Shown here in pieces: positions 19,714 through 28,954 of a stretch of 64,000 bases of DNA. The position numbers were made by a program, and so were the translations under genes. The DNA comes from Microbacterium trichothecenolyticum (GTDB lineage: Bacteria > Actinomycetota > Actinomycetes > Actinomycetales > Microbacteriaceae): positions 1,860,001-1,924,000 of the forward strand of contig NZ_JAUTBF010000001.1 in NCBI RefSeq assembly GCF_030818955.1, written 5' to 3'. The notes below the pieces were generated by a model. That model was not told the DNA's origin, searched no databases, and was given only the letters and a program-made list of their open reading frames with translations. How positions within the stretch are numbered: position 1 is the stretch's first letter; each line of letters opens with the position of its first letter.

Positions 19714-20370
19714 GTGACTGTCGTGATCCGCGTGGTAGTCGTCGACGATGAGGCGCTGGTGCGCTCCGGTTTCGAGCTCATTCTCGGAGCAGCGCCCGAC
19801 ATCGACGTCGTCGCGGCCGTCGATGCGGACCTCGCCGTCGACACCATCCGCGCCCACCAGCCCGACGTCGTGCTCCTCGACATCCGGATGCCAGCACGCA
19901 GCGGTCTCGAGATCCTCGCCGATCTGCGCGACGACGCGCAGCGCCCGGTGATCGGCATCCTGACGACCTTCGACACCGATGAGTACATCGCCCGCGCCCT
20001 GCAGGACGGCGCGTCGGGCTTCCTCGTGAAGGACACGGCGCCCGAGCACCTCGCGGCGATGGTGCGCTCACTCGCGGCGGGCGGTGTCGTGCTCTCGCCC
20101 CAGGTTTCGCGGACCCTCGTCGAGGGCTACGCCGGCGCCACCGACCGCGATGCCTCCCGACGTATCGCGTTGCTGACCGACCGCGAGCGCGACGTCCTGG
20201 CCCGCCTGCCGACCGGGGAGTCGAACGCCGAGATCGGGCGCCGACTCCACCTCAGCAGCGCCACCGTGAAGGACCATGTCAGCGCGATCCTCGCGAAGCT
20301 GGCGGTGTCGTCGCGGCTGGAGGCGGCGCTGATCTCCGAACGGGCCGGACGGTGCGGCGGCCGCGGGTGA
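19714..20370 (+). CDS. NarL/LuxR-type response regulator
   Basis: The 218-residue protein has an N-terminal receiver domain (VVVDDEALVRSGFELIL, phospho-acceptor Asp in VVLLDIRMP, switch Lys in FLVKDT). Its C-terminal LuxR helix-turn-helix reads LTDRERDVLARLPTGESNAE and LSSATVKDHVSAILAKL. An alternative GTG three codons downstream (19723) would also leave the domain complete. The sensor kinase follows four bases after the stop, so this is a two-component pair. The stimulus and targets are unknown. Confidence 0.92.
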   Translation: MTVVIRVVVVDDEALVRSGFELILGAAPDIDVVAAVDADLAVDTIRAHQPDVVLLDIRMPARSGLEILADLRDDAQRPVIGILTTFDTDEYIARALQDGASGFLVKDTAPEHLAAMVRSLAAGGVVLSPQVSRTLVEGYAGATDRDASRRIALLTDRERDVLARLPTGESNAEIGRRLHLSSATVKDHVSAILAKLAVSSRLEAALISERAGRCGGRG

Positions 20371-20374
20371 CGCT

Positions 20375-21496
20375 GTGAGCAGCCCGCGTTGGGCGGCGCT
20401 CACACGCAGCCGTCTCTTCGACGCGGTCATCGATCTGGCGCTGGCTGCCGCGGCGTTCATCGACGTCGCCGTGTCGCTGCCCGGATGGTCGGCCCTCGAG
20501 TCGGCGTGGGTGGTCGCGGCGGTCGCGGGGCTGCTCGTTCGACGCCGCTTCCCGTGGGTCGCGTTCGTTCTCGTGCTGCCGGGCCTGGTGGTAGACGCCA
20601 TGACGGTGGCCGCCCCGATCGCTCTGTATTCCGTTGCCGTACGGGAACGACGGTGGCCGCTGCTCGCGGGCGCCGGGGCGGTCGTCTTCGCGTGCTTCCT
20701 GCTTCCCGACTGGCAGCTCCCCCCGCTGGACTACCTCGCGCCGTCGCTGCTCTACGCGCTGATGTACGCCGCGACACCCATCGCGCTCGGGGCACTGGTG
20801 CGCACGCGCCGCGAACTGTCCGAGCGTCTGGCCGAGCTGTCCGCCGCGCGCGAGAGCGAGCGTCGCCGCGCCGAGCAGGACGTACTGCGACACGAACGCG
20901 CCCGCATCGCCCGCGAGATGCACGATGTGGTCTCGCACCAGGTGAGCCTGACCGCGGTACAGGCGGGGGCACTGCAGGTGTCCACGGACGATCCCGACAC
21001 GAGACGTGTCGCGGGCGTCATCCGATCCCTGGCCGTGCGCACCCTCGAGGAGTTGCGGCAGATGGTGAGCGTGCTGCGCGCCGATGGCGCGGTCACCGAC
21101 TCGCCCGCACCGCAGCCGACCCTCGCGGATCTACCCCGCCTGGTCGCCGACAGCGGGCTCGACGCCCGGCTCGACACCGACCTGCCGGCGGATCTGCTGC
21201 CCGCGGTGCAGCGGGCGATCTATCGCACGGTGCAGGAGGGTCTCACCAACGTCCGCAAGCACGCACCGGGAGCGCGAGTGCACGTGAGCGCGTGGGCGAC
21301 GACGTCTCGCATCGACGTCGTGGTGCACAACGACCGCGGAAGCGCAGAGGTCCTGCGGCTGCCCTCGAGCGGGGCGGGACTGCGCGGTCTGCGCGAGCGC
21401 GCCGAACTGCTCGGTGGTCACCTCGAGGCCGACCGCAGCGATCAGGGCGGATTCCGCCTGTCCGTCTCCATCCCGCGACGGCAGTCCGAGACCTGA
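20375..21496 (+). CDS. Two-component sensor histidine kinase (HisKA_3 type)
   Basis: The 373-residue protein has about four transmembrane helices in residues 15-150, a short coiled coil, the dimerisation/phosphoacceptor box ARIAREMHDVVSHQVS (His near residue 189) and a HATPase domain with EGLTNVRKHA (N box) and GLRGLRERAELLGG. No extracellular sensor domain is visible, so it probably senses a membrane or cell-envelope signal. It is coupled to the response regulator immediately upstream. Confidence 0.92.
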   Translation: MSSPRWAALTRSRLFDAVIDLALAAAAFIDVAVSLPGWSALESAWVVAAVAGLLVRRRFPWVAFVLVLPGLVVDAMTVAAPIALYSVAVRERRWPLLAGAGAVVFACFLLPDWQLPPLDYLAPSLLYALMYAATPIALGALVRTRRELSERLAELSAARESERRRAEQDVLRHERARIAREMHDVVSHQVSLTAVQAGALQVSTDDPDTRRVAGVIRSLAVRTLEELRQMVSVLRADGAVTDSPAPQPTLADLPRLVADSGLDARLDTDLPADLLPAVQRAIYRTVQEGLTNVRKHAPGARVHVSAWATTSRIDVVVHNDRGSAEVLRLPSSGAGLRGLRERAELLGGHLEADRSDQGGFRLSVSIPRRQSET

Positions 21497-21503
21497 CCGA
21501 CGC

Positions 21504-22571
21504 TCACTCCATCCGCAGCTCGTCGTCCTTCTTCGGATACGACCGCCGCAACCACTGCCCGAACCCCGGCTGCGCGAGGCACGCCGACGCATCGGCGCAC
21601 GTGACGACCGGGTCGTGGGCGGCGTAGGTCTCGTAGATCCCCACCTTCGCGTCGAGAGTGGCCCCCTCGATGTTGACCGGCTCGTGCTGCGAGGGGTAGC
21701 CGACGAAGTACGACACCGCGTCGACCGGGATGCCGACCTTCGGTACGACCGCGCGAACGAGCGATCCGACGCACGAATGGTCGGGGTGATCCCCGCGCGC
21801 GTAGGCGCTGGCGTGCGGGATGTTCGTGGCGACCTTCTGCGCCCCCGACGCATCGGCGAGCTCGGCGATCGTCTCGAGGAGCATCGACAGGTCGTAGGCG
21901 GGCGCCCCATCGATCGGTGACAGGCGGGGCGTCGCACCGTTGATCAGCTGGGTGAGTCCGGCGTTGCCCGTGGCCGCGAAGCCGGTGGCATCCAGATTCC
22001 CGTCCGGAAGGCGCAACATCGTGATCGACAGGCGCGCGTCATCGGACGGGACGAATCGCGTCACCCGCGCGCCGCTCAGCAGATCGATGGTGTGCGTCTC
22101 CCACGGCCCCGCACTGTCGCGCATGCGGTCGTACGCGGCGCGAAGACCGGCTTCGCGCTGCTCGGCGTACTCGAGACCCCGCCCGCCATCGCCGGCCGTG
22201 ACGTAGACCGCCCGGATGGTCGAGCCCTGCCGCAACGCTCCGGCGAGCGCAGGGTTGGCGAAGATGATGTCGTCGTCGGCGTGGGCCCAGACGGCGAGAG
22301 TGGTCTCCCGGCCGGGCGGCTCGGCGGCCGGCGAGAGTGGGCGCGGCGACGCAAGAGCACCGGGGACGATGGGGGCGAGCGGCACGTACGCCCCCTCCGG
22401 CCCGGCCGATCGCCTCAGCTGGCGGTACAGCAGAGCGCCACCGCCGAGTCCGAGCACCGTCAGACCTCCCGCGATCGCGGCGCGGCGCGTGATGGTGCGC
22501 CGGCGGGCGCGGGCCCGCGCGGCGTCCGCGTCGGGTGCGCCCTCGTGCGCGGAAGCCTCGTCGTCGCTCAC
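21504..22571 (-). CDS. PIG-L family deacetylase with Tat-type signal
   Basis: The 355-residue protein starts at GTG 22571 (ribosome-binding site CGGAG). An N-terminal basic stretch leads into TRRAAIAGGLTVLGLGGGAL, a convincing twin-arginine signal. The PIG-L zinc motif appears as AHADDDIIF instead of AHPDDE, followed by the GDHPDHS motif. PIG-L enzymes remove N-acetyl groups from GlcNAc-containing compounds, so exported forms may act on envelope or EPS glycans. The C-terminal block (AQPGFGQWLRRSYPK) is shared with the paralogue at 23750-24817. Confidence 0.85.
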   Translation of the reverse strand: MSDDEASAHEGAPDADAARARARRRTITRRAAIAGGLTVLGLGGGALLYRQLRRSAGPEGAYVPLAPIVPGALASPRPLSPAAEPPGRETTLAVWAHADDDIIFANPALAGALRQGSTIRAVYVTAGDGGRGLEYAEQREAGLRAAYDRMRDSAGPWETHTIDLLSGARVTRFVPSDDARLSITMLRLPDGNLDATGFAATGNAGLTQLINGATPRLSPIDGAPAYDLSMLLETIAELADASGAQKVATNIPHASAYARGDHPDHSCVGSLVRAVVPKVGIPVDAVSYFVGYPSQHEPVNIEGATLDAKVGIYETYAAHDPVVTCADASACLAQPGFGQWLRRSYPKKDDELRME

Positions 22572-22817
22572 CCTGGCTCCGTTCTCTCGTGCCGCGCCGA
22601 GCCGGCTGCGGCCCGCCGCGGCGGCGGCACTAGCGCGTTCGACGTTAGCGCGGGGCGCGCATTCCCGCGTAAAGCGGCCGCCCACTTCCGCCGATCGGCG
22701 GGGTTCTCGGCGTCGGTCGGCGGGGCTCCACACCGGCCCGGGCACCGCCCAGGGAGAGCCATCGGATGCATCGGTTACGCCCAGCCGACACCTAGACGAG
22801 GTGACGACACTCGCCTC

Positions 22818-23099
22818 ATGCAGACGTCCTCACCGCCGCGGTCACTGTCTCGCGAAGCCCTCCGCGTCCGTGCCGTCCTCAACGCGTGGGACCCGATCGG
22901 GGTCCATCACATCGGCCGGGGCTGGCCCGACGACGAGTACGACGACCTGATCCTGCCGATCCTCGAGGCCCTCGACGCCGGTCCCACGCTGGACGAGTTG
23001 GCCCACGACCTGCGCGGTGTCGTCGAGATCGACTACGGCCTGCCCGCCCCCGACGGATGCCGTGAGGCGGCCGACGCCCTGCTCGAGCTGCGACGCTGA
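22818..23099 (+). CDS. Small conserved protein, DUF1871-like
   Basis: This 93-residue acidic cytoplasmic protein has the block VLNAWDPIGVHHIG followed by PDDEYDDLILPIL and YGLPAPDG. The pattern (WDP, then a DEYD cluster) resembles small DUF1871-type proteins of unknown role. No membrane segment or catalytic motif is evident. The ATG at 22818 is chosen because the upstream in-frame sequence is antisense to the PIG-L gene and the intergenic region. Confidence 0.65.
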   Translation: MQTSSPPRSLSREALRVRAVLNAWDPIGVHHIGRGWPDDEYDDLILPILEALDAGPTLDELAHDLRGVVEIDYGLPAPDGCREAADALLELRR

Positions 23100-23179
23100 G
23101 CGTGCGGCATCCGGTACCGGCCGTCGAGCGACCGGACACGCCCTCCCCCGCTTCGAGCCGCGGAGTCTAGAGTCCCGAC

Positions 23180-23704
23180 ATGGCAGATCTCACCCGGGCG
23201 CAGTCCCCTGATCCGTATCCGCTGCTTCCCGCCGTCGCCTCCTTCGACGTCGTGAGCGACGACATCGTCGACGGGCAGCCCCTCGCAGACGATCAGATCG
23301 CCGACAAGGGAAACACCTCCCCTCATCTGCGGTGGGCGAACGTCCCGGACGGGACGAAGTCGTTCACCATCACGTGCTTCGATCCCGACGCTCCGACGCC
23401 GAGCGGGTTCTGGCATTGGGTGCTCGTGGATCTCCCCGCCGACCTGCGCGAGATCCCGACCGGTTTCGCCGGGGGCGATCTGCCCGCCGGGGCCTTCCAC
23501 GTGCGCAACGACGGCGGCGAAGCGGGCTTCATGGGCGCCGCGCCCCCGCCGAACGATCAGCCGCACCGGTACTTCTTCGTGGTGCACGCGGTATCGCAAG
23601 ACAGCCTTGGCGTGCACGCGGACGCGACCCCCGCCGCGGTCTCGTTCGCCCTGGCGTTCGCCACCCTGGGGCGGGCCATCGTGCACGGCACGTATCAGCA
23701 CTGA
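23180..23704 (+). CDS. YbhB/YbcL (PEBP/Raf kinase inhibitor-like) protein
   Basis: The 174-residue protein has the phosphatidylethanolamine-binding fold signatures: FDPDAPTPSGFWHWVLVDLP and the GPxPP-like patch ending in HRYFFVVHAV. There is no signal peptide, so it is cytoplasmic. Bacterial members have no firmly established role. It stands alone and is convergent with the second PIG-L gene. Confidence 0.9.
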   Translation: MADLTRAQSPDPYPLLPAVASFDVVSDDIVDGQPLADDQIADKGNTSPHLRWANVPDGTKSFTITCFDPDAPTPSGFWHWVLVDLPADLREIPTGFAGGDLPAGAFHVRNDGGEAGFMGAAPPPNDQPHRYFFVVHAVSQDSLGVHADATPAAVSFALAFATLGRAIVHGTYQH

Positions 23705-23749
23705 GGGCGGTCGACCGGGTCGACCGGTGGGGCGCGCCGCTCGCTCGGC

Positions 23750-24817
23750 TCACCCCATCTGCAGGTCGGTCTCTGCCTTCGGGTACGAGCGCTGCAGCCA
23801 CTGCCCGAACCGACGTGTGTTGAGGCACGCGGATCGGTCGGCGCAGCGGATCACGTCGTCCTGCTGTGTGTAGACGCGGTACGTCTCCACCTTCGCATCG
23901 AGGCGCGCACCGTCCACGTTTCGCGGCAGTTCCTCGGACGGATACCCCACGAGATAACGGATGCCGGGGCCCACGTCGGGGAGCGGGGTGAGGGCGTCTC
24001 GCACGAGGGCGCCGACCACCGAATGATCGGGGTGGTCCCCCGGGGCGAACGCGCTGCCGCGCGGGATGTGGGTCAGCACCATCGTGGGACGCCACGCAGC
24101 GGCGAGCTCGACGAGACTCTCGGACAGGTGCGAACGGCTCACGACGGGCCCTCCGTCGAGGGGAGCCAGCGTGGGGATCGACCCGTCGAGGAGCTTGCTC
24201 AGGGTGGCGTAGCCCGTCGCGGCGAAGCCCCCGTCGGTGATGTTGCCATCGGGCAGACGCAGGAACAGCACCGACAGGCGCGGGTCGTCCTGCGGAGCGA
24301 ACCGCGTCACGCGCGCACCGGCGTCCAGCAGGATCTCGCGATCGTCCCAGAGTCCGCTCGATCCACGCATCGCGTCGTAGGCCTGGAGAATGCCGAGTTC
24401 GCGCGAAGTCGTGTATCCCATCCCCTTGCCCGCGTCTCCGGCGGTGAGAAAGACAGTGCGCACGCAGTCGCCCGCGGCGATGGCGTCCGAGATGGTGGGG
24501 TTGCCGAAGATGATGTCGTCGTCGGGGTGCGCCCAGACGCTCATCAGCGTGGGGTGACCGGTGCAGCCTTGCGCGGCCGGCGAGACGGGGGTGGGAGTCG
24601 GGCTGGAGTTCGTGGGACGCGCCGATGCGGCGGCGACGACCGGCGTCGAGGCGGGTGCGCTCGACGGGCTCGTCGATGCGGTGACGCCCCGGGAGGGTAC
24701 GAGCGCGAGCACGAGGTCGAGCGCGATCACGACCGCCACGACGACGGCGACGACGATGAGGCAGACGAGCGGCGCGACAGGTCGGCGACGTCGCGACGAC
24801 GAGGAGGCGCGGGACAT
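23750..24817 (-). CDS. PIG-L family deacetylase, membrane-anchored
   Basis: The 355-residue protein has one N-terminal transmembrane helix (residues ~15-42). A Ser/Thr/Pro-rich linker of about 45 residues and the PIG-L domain follow: WAHPDDDIIFGNP with the zinc ligands, and GDHPDHSVVGALVRD. It shares the same architecture and C-terminal GQWLQRSYPK block as the PIG-L protein at 21504-22571, so the two are paralogues. Its topology places the enzyme outside the cell, next to EPS genes. The start has a GGAAGGAA ribosome-binding site. Confidence 0.88.
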   Translation of the reverse strand: MSRASSSSRRRRPVAPLVCLIVVAVVVAVVIALDLVLALVPSRGVTASTSPSSAPASTPVVAAASARPTNSSPTPTPVSPAAQGCTGHPTLMSVWAHPDDDIIFGNPTISDAIAAGDCVRTVFLTAGDAGKGMGYTTSRELGILQAYDAMRGSSGLWDDREILLDAGARVTRFAPQDDPRLSVLFLRLPDGNITDGGFAATGYATLSKLLDGSIPTLAPLDGGPVVSRSHLSESLVELAAAWRPTMVLTHIPRGSAFAPGDHPDHSVVGALVRDALTPLPDVGPGIRYLVGYPSEELPRNVDGARLDAKVETYRVYTQQDDVIRCADRSACLNTRRFGQWLQRSYPKAETDLQMG

Positions 24818-25127
24818 CGGATTCCTTCCGGCGGCGCGTCAGAGCACGAGCGAGTGCGTTCTCGGTCCGACCAGACGGTCGAACCGCTGCCCGAGTGTAG
24901 AGGACGCACGCACGGCCGGACGGAACGGCGGCGAAGAGCCGGCGTACCCTCCCGGAGTTGCGAGCCTATACAGAAAACGAATAAGAGAATGCAACGTATC
25001 TCGGACTGTTATGTTCAAGGGGTAGGGAGAATGCCACCTCCCGGCGACGGCCACCTGGATTCGGATCGGGCACCGACGCCACACCGGAAACACCTGTGAA
25101 AGCAGTGAGACGGCTCTCGCCTCTCCC
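24818..25127. other. Divergent intergenic region upstream of the EPS genes
   Basis: About 310 bases between the minus-strand PIG-L gene and the plus-strand EPS gene. A locally AT-richer stretch at 24960-25020 is the likely promoter area. A TTGCGA hexamer at 24958 could be a -35 box, but no convincing -10 follows. No gene or RNA recognised. Confidence 0.4.
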
Positions 25128-26051
25128 GTGAGGAACCTCTTGATCGACGACATCTTCGGCGGACGGAAAGCTCTTCTTCTCGCCTCCACCGGCGGTCACC
25201 TCGCCCAGTTGCACCGATTGACGCAGATGTCTCCGGTCAGCGAGGACTCCGTCTGGGTCACCTTCGATTCGCCCCAATCCCGGTCGCTGCTCGAAGGCGC
25301 GCGCACTCTCTTCATCGATTACATCCCACCGCGCGGATGGCGCCAGATCCTCAGTGCCACAGGTGCCATCAGACATACCTTGAAGAGTGAGCCGTTCGAG
25401 ACCATCGTGAGCACGGGCGCGGGTATCGCGCTCGCCACGCACGTCACGTCGGCCCTTCGCGGCCGGGCCCCCGTCTACATCGAATCCGTCTCCCGTGTCA
25501 CCGGTCCGTCCACGACCGGCCTCATCCTCGAGCGCGTGCCGGGAGTACGACGCTTCTCCCAGCACCGATGGGGACACCAGCGGCGGGGATGGACCACGGC
25601 CTTCTCGGTTCTGGACACCTTCACCCCCTCCGCCACCTCTCGCGTCGACGCACCCCGCTCGTTCTTCGTCACCCTCGGCACCATCAAGCCCTACGAGTTC
25701 GCCGAGCTGGTCAAGGTCGTCGAGAAGAGTCTTCCCGACGACGCCGAGATCGTCTGGCAGCTCGGGGCCACCACGTACCAGCCGACTCGCGGAACAGTGT
25801 TCACGCAGATGTCCGGCTCGGAGTTCGATGCGGCCGTCCGCAAGGCGGACGTCGTCATCACCCATGCCGGCGTCGGAACACTCATTGCTCTCGTGGAGTC
25901 CGGCGCCGACGTCATCGCCGTTCCGCGGCGCAAATTCCGTCACGAGCACGTCGACGATCACCAATTGCAGATCGCGGAAGAATTCGCCTCGCGCGGACTC
26001 ATCCGCGTCCGCGAGGCGGACGAGCTGTCGACACTGCTGCGCAGTTTTTGA
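25128..26051 (+). CDS. PssD-PssE-type (Alg14-Alg13-like) fused glycosyltransferase
   Basis: The 307-residue protein joins two parts that are usually separate subunits. Residues ~10-160 resemble Alg14/PssD (LLLASTGGHLAQLHRL; IVSTGAGIALATHV), and residues ~170-305 resemble Alg13/PssE (FFVTLGTIKPYEF; VVITHAGVGTLIALVESG; VPRRKFRHEHVDDHQ). Such enzymes add the second sugar to the lipid-linked EPS repeat unit from a nucleotide sugar at the inner membrane face. The GTG at 25128 is the first start in a region without upstream coding potential. It is the first gene of the EPS segment. Confidence 0.82.
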   Translation: MRNLLIDDIFGGRKALLLASTGGHLAQLHRLTQMSPVSEDSVWVTFDSPQSRSLLEGARTLFIDYIPPRGWRQILSATGAIRHTLKSEPFETIVSTGAGIALATHVTSALRGRAPVYIESVSRVTGPSTTGLILERVPGVRRFSQHRWGHQRRGWTTAFSVLDTFTPSATSRVDAPRSFFVTLGTIKPYEFAELVKVVEKSLPDDAEIVWQLGATTYQPTRGTVFTQMSGSEFDAAVRKADVVITHAGVGTLIALVESGADVIAVPRRKFRHEHVDDHQLQIAEEFASRGLIRVREADELSTLLRSF

Positions 26052-26156
26052 CGCCGTCGCGGCGACCGACGTCGGCGGAATTCGCCCCGCCGCCATGACA
26101 CGGACGACCTTTCCTGAATCCATCGGAATGTCGAACCGAGAAGACGGAGAAGCACA

Positions 26157-27212
26157 GTGAGCCAATGGCGAGTCCTCCAGGTCGGCCCCGACCTCACCGA
26201 CATCGGTGGAATGGAGACGGTGCTGAGAACGTACGCACAGGCGTCGTGGAGCGAAATCCTCGTCGACGTGGTCGCGTCGACGACCACCAAGGGGCCGAAG
26301 GCTCGTGCGAAGGCGTTCATCAGCGCACTCGGGAAGCTTCGGCGCGGCCATTACGACGTGGTGCACGTGCACCTGAGCCAGCGCGGGTCTTTCCTTCGTG
26401 AAGGCGCGCTCGCGTTGCTCACGCCGCGCGGGTCCGTCCGGGTGGCCACGCTCCACGGCTCCAGCTTCACCACCTCGGCCACGGCGCCGTTGTGGCGTCA
26501 TCTCTACGCCTTCGTTCTGCGACGCGTAGATGGGATCGGGGTTCTCAACGATGTCGCCCTGGCCGCCGCACAAGAGCTCTCGCCGCGCACTCCGGTGCTG
26601 CTGCTGCCGAACCCCGGGCCTTTCGTCGCACGATCCGACCGCCGGCGGCGCAGCACGCCGCCCGTGTTCTTCTTCGCGGGCAAGGTCGGTCTGCGCAAGG
26701 GCATAGACACTCTTCTCGCAGCCTGGGCGCGCGTGGAACGGGTCCGCCCCGGAGCCGCGCACCTGCACATCGCGGGTCCGCTCGATCTGCCCCCGCACGT
26801 CTCCACGACGCAGCTGCAGCGACACTACCTCGGTGCCCTCGACCCGGCCGACGTCGCGAAGCACCTGACGACGGCCACCGCCGCGGTTCTGCCCTCGACC
26901 GGAGAGGGCCAACCCATGTTCCTCATCGAGGCTCTCTCCACCGGTACACCGATGATCGTCACCGACGTCGGGGGCATGCCCGGCCTCGCCGAGGGATGCG
27001 GTGAGGTCGTTCCCGTCGGAGATCCGGACGCCCTCGCGGACGCCATCGTCCGAACCATCGACTCCCCCGCCCACGTCGAGCAATGGAGCGCAGAAGCCGT
27101 CGGGAAGTACGCGCGCCTGTTCTCGCACGCGACGCACGAGGAGCGGTTGCTCGCGCTCTATGATCGCGCTCTCTCCGCACACAGTTCCCCGCGAGAGGCG
27201 GCGCGGCCGTGA
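26157..27212 (+). CDS. Glycosyltransferase family 4 protein
   Basis: The 351-residue GT-B enzyme starts WRVLQVGPDLTDIGGMETVL (acceptor-side glycine loop). It has a donor-binding domain with FFFAGKVGLRKGIDTLL and the E-x7-E-like patch STGEGQPMFLIEAL, then GTPMIVTDVGG. It should transfer a sugar from a nucleotide donor to a lipid-linked oligosaccharide in the cytoplasm. It lies 105 bases after the Alg14-Alg13 fusion in the same direction. Confidence 0.9.
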   Translation: MSQWRVLQVGPDLTDIGGMETVLRTYAQASWSEILVDVVASTTTKGPKARAKAFISALGKLRRGHYDVVHVHLSQRGSFLREGALALLTPRGSVRVATLHGSSFTTSATAPLWRHLYAFVLRRVDGIGVLNDVALAAAQELSPRTPVLLLPNPGPFVARSDRRRRSTPPVFFFAGKVGLRKGIDTLLAAWARVERVRPGAAHLHIAGPLDLPPHVSTTQLQRHYLGALDPADVAKHLTTATAAVLPSTGEGQPMFLIEALSTGTPMIVTDVGGMPGLAEGCGEVVPVGDPDALADAIVRTIDSPAHVEQWSAEAVGKYARLFSHATHEERLLALYDRALSAHSSPREAARP

Positions 27213-27336
27213 ACCCTCATCGACACGTGAACGCTTTATCGACACCTCAACGGGTGAATTCGTGGGTGAACATCAAATGATAATCTTCGACAAATGAGAA
27301 GTCGATGCTCGACCAGGGGGCGGTGCAGCAGAGATC

Positions 27337-28878
27337 GTGACGGCCGATGTGAGGAACGACACTCCGGCCCCCGTGGACGGGGGCCAGTCCGCCCTGGTTT
27401 CTCCCGCTGAGGAGCGACCGGAGGGTGCGATCGTCCACCGCGACCAGTGGCGAAGAAGCTATCGGCGGCGCCTGGCCCTGACGGATCTGCTGTCGCTGAT
27501 CTGGGTCGTCTACGGCACCCAGCTGCTGTGGTTCGGCCTCGGCAACGCCCAGGTCGCCGCGGGCCGCGACAGTCGTATCAGCGACCTGTCGTACTGGGTC
27601 TTCTCCGCCGTCCTCATCCTCACCTGGATGTGGGCCCTCTCCTTCGTCGACTCCCGGAGTGACCGCGTCATCGGCACCGGATCCCAGGAGTACGTCCGCA
27701 TCGCCGACGCCAGCTTCCGCTTGTTCGGGACCGTGGCGATCATCGCGTTCCTCACACAGATCGATCTCGCGCGGGGCTACCTGCTGATCAGCCTTCCGCT
27801 GGGCATCCTGGTGCTGATCTTCACCCGGTGGATGTGGCGGCAGTGGCTCATCATCCAGCGCTCCCGTGGCAAGTATTCAGCCAACGTGCTGCTCGTGGGT
27901 TCGCTTCCGTCGGTCGCGCAGCTGGCTCGCGAGTTCGCCCGCACTCCCAGTGCGGGCTACCGCGTGGTCGGCGCCTGTGTCCCCAACGGCAGGATCGCCG
28001 ACGTCATCCCCGGTACCACCATCCCGGTGATGGGACACGTCGGAGACGTCACCAGCGCTCTGCAGGCCACGGGCGCCGACACCGTCGCCATCACCAGTGC
28101 CGACGACCTACCGGCCGACAAGGTCAAGCAGATCTCCTGGAGCTTGGAAGCCGGCCGACAGCATCTCGTCCTCGCTCCCAGCATCATCGACATCGCCGGC
28201 CCACGTCTGCACACGCGCCCGGTGGCGGGCCTGCCCCTCATCCACGTCGAGACGCCGAAGTTCTCGCGGGGCCAGAGCTTCCTGAAGCGCAGCGTCGACC
28301 TCGCCGCGGCATTGGTGGGCGTGATCCTGCTCAGTCCGCTGCTGATCTTCCTGATGATGGCCGTGCGCCTTTCGAGCGAAGGCCCCATCTTCTTCCGTCA
28401 GACCCGCATCGGTTTCCGCGGACGCGAGTTCACGATGATCAAGTTCCGTTCGATGGTCGTCAACGCGGAGGAGCTTCTCGAAGAGCTCGCGAGTCAGCAG
28501 CGCGACGCGGGCAACGAAGTGCTCTTCAAGATGAAGAACGATCCTCGCGTCACACGCATCGGTCGCGTCATGCGCAAGTTCAGCCTCGACGAGCTCCCGC
28601 AGCTGTTCAACGTCATCGGAGGATCGATGTCGCTGGTGGGCCCCCGCCCGCCACTGCCGTCCGAGGTCGCGGTCTACGCCGACCACGTGCACCGACGGTT
28701 CCTCGCAAAACCCGGCATCACGGGGTTGTGGCAGGTCAGCGGACGATCCTCGCTGTCGTGGGAGGAATCCGTTCGCCTCGACCTGTCCTACGTGGAGAAC
28801 TGGACGCTGCTCGGCGACTTCGTCATCCTCAGTAAGACCGCCCGCGCCGCACTGCTGCCGGGCGAGACCGCCGCGTGA
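27337..28878 (+). CDS. Polyprenyl-phosphate sugar-1-phosphate transferase (EPS initiation), copy 1
   Basis: The 513-residue protein has five N-terminal transmembrane helices, a CoA-binding-like middle domain ([15 protein letters not shown]) and a C-terminal bacterial sugar transferase domain. That domain reads [49 protein letters not shown] and [20 protein letters not shown]. It loads the first sugar phosphate onto undecaprenyl phosphate. The GTG at 27337 follows a 124-base gap containing two ATCGACAC direct repeats and a GATAAT hexamer that could be a -10 box. A paralogue lies at 37760. Confidence 0.93.
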   Translation: MTADVRNDTPAPVDGGQSALVSPAEERPEGAIVHRDQWRRSYRRRLALTDLLSLIWVVYGTQLLWFGLGNAQVAAGRDSRISDLSYWVFSAVLILTWMWALSFVDSRSDRVIGTGSQEYVRIADASFRLFGTVAIIAFLTQIDLARGYLLISLPLGILVLIFTRWMWRQWLIIQRSRGKYSANVLLVGSLPSVAQLAREFARTPSAGYRVVGACVPNGRIADVIPGTTIPVMGHVGDVTSALQATGADTVAITSADDLPADKVKQISWSLEAGRQHLVLAPSIIDIAGPRLHTRPVAGLPLIHVETPKFSRGQSFLKRSVDLAAALVGVILLSPLLIFLMMAVRLSSEGPIFFRQTRIGFRGREFTMIKFRSMVVNAEELLEELASQQRDAGNEVLFKMKNDPRVTRIGRVMRKFSLDELPQLFNVIGGSMSLVGPRPPLPSEVAVYADHVHRRFLAKPGITGLWQVSGRSSLSWEESVRLDLSYVENWTLLGDFVILSKTARAALLPGETAA

Positions 28879-28954
28879 CCTTCGCGCGCGTGCCCTCGTG
28901 CCCGCGACCCGGCGCCGCCGGATCGCGTCATCAGCGAAGTGGAAGGCTCTGATC

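Noticed and set aside
23708..23726. CGGTCGACC/GGTCGACCG inverted repeat between PEBP and PIG-L genes as a terminator
   Set aside because: The arms are separated by one base, so a loop would consume the stem. Possible weak convergent terminator but not a confident call.
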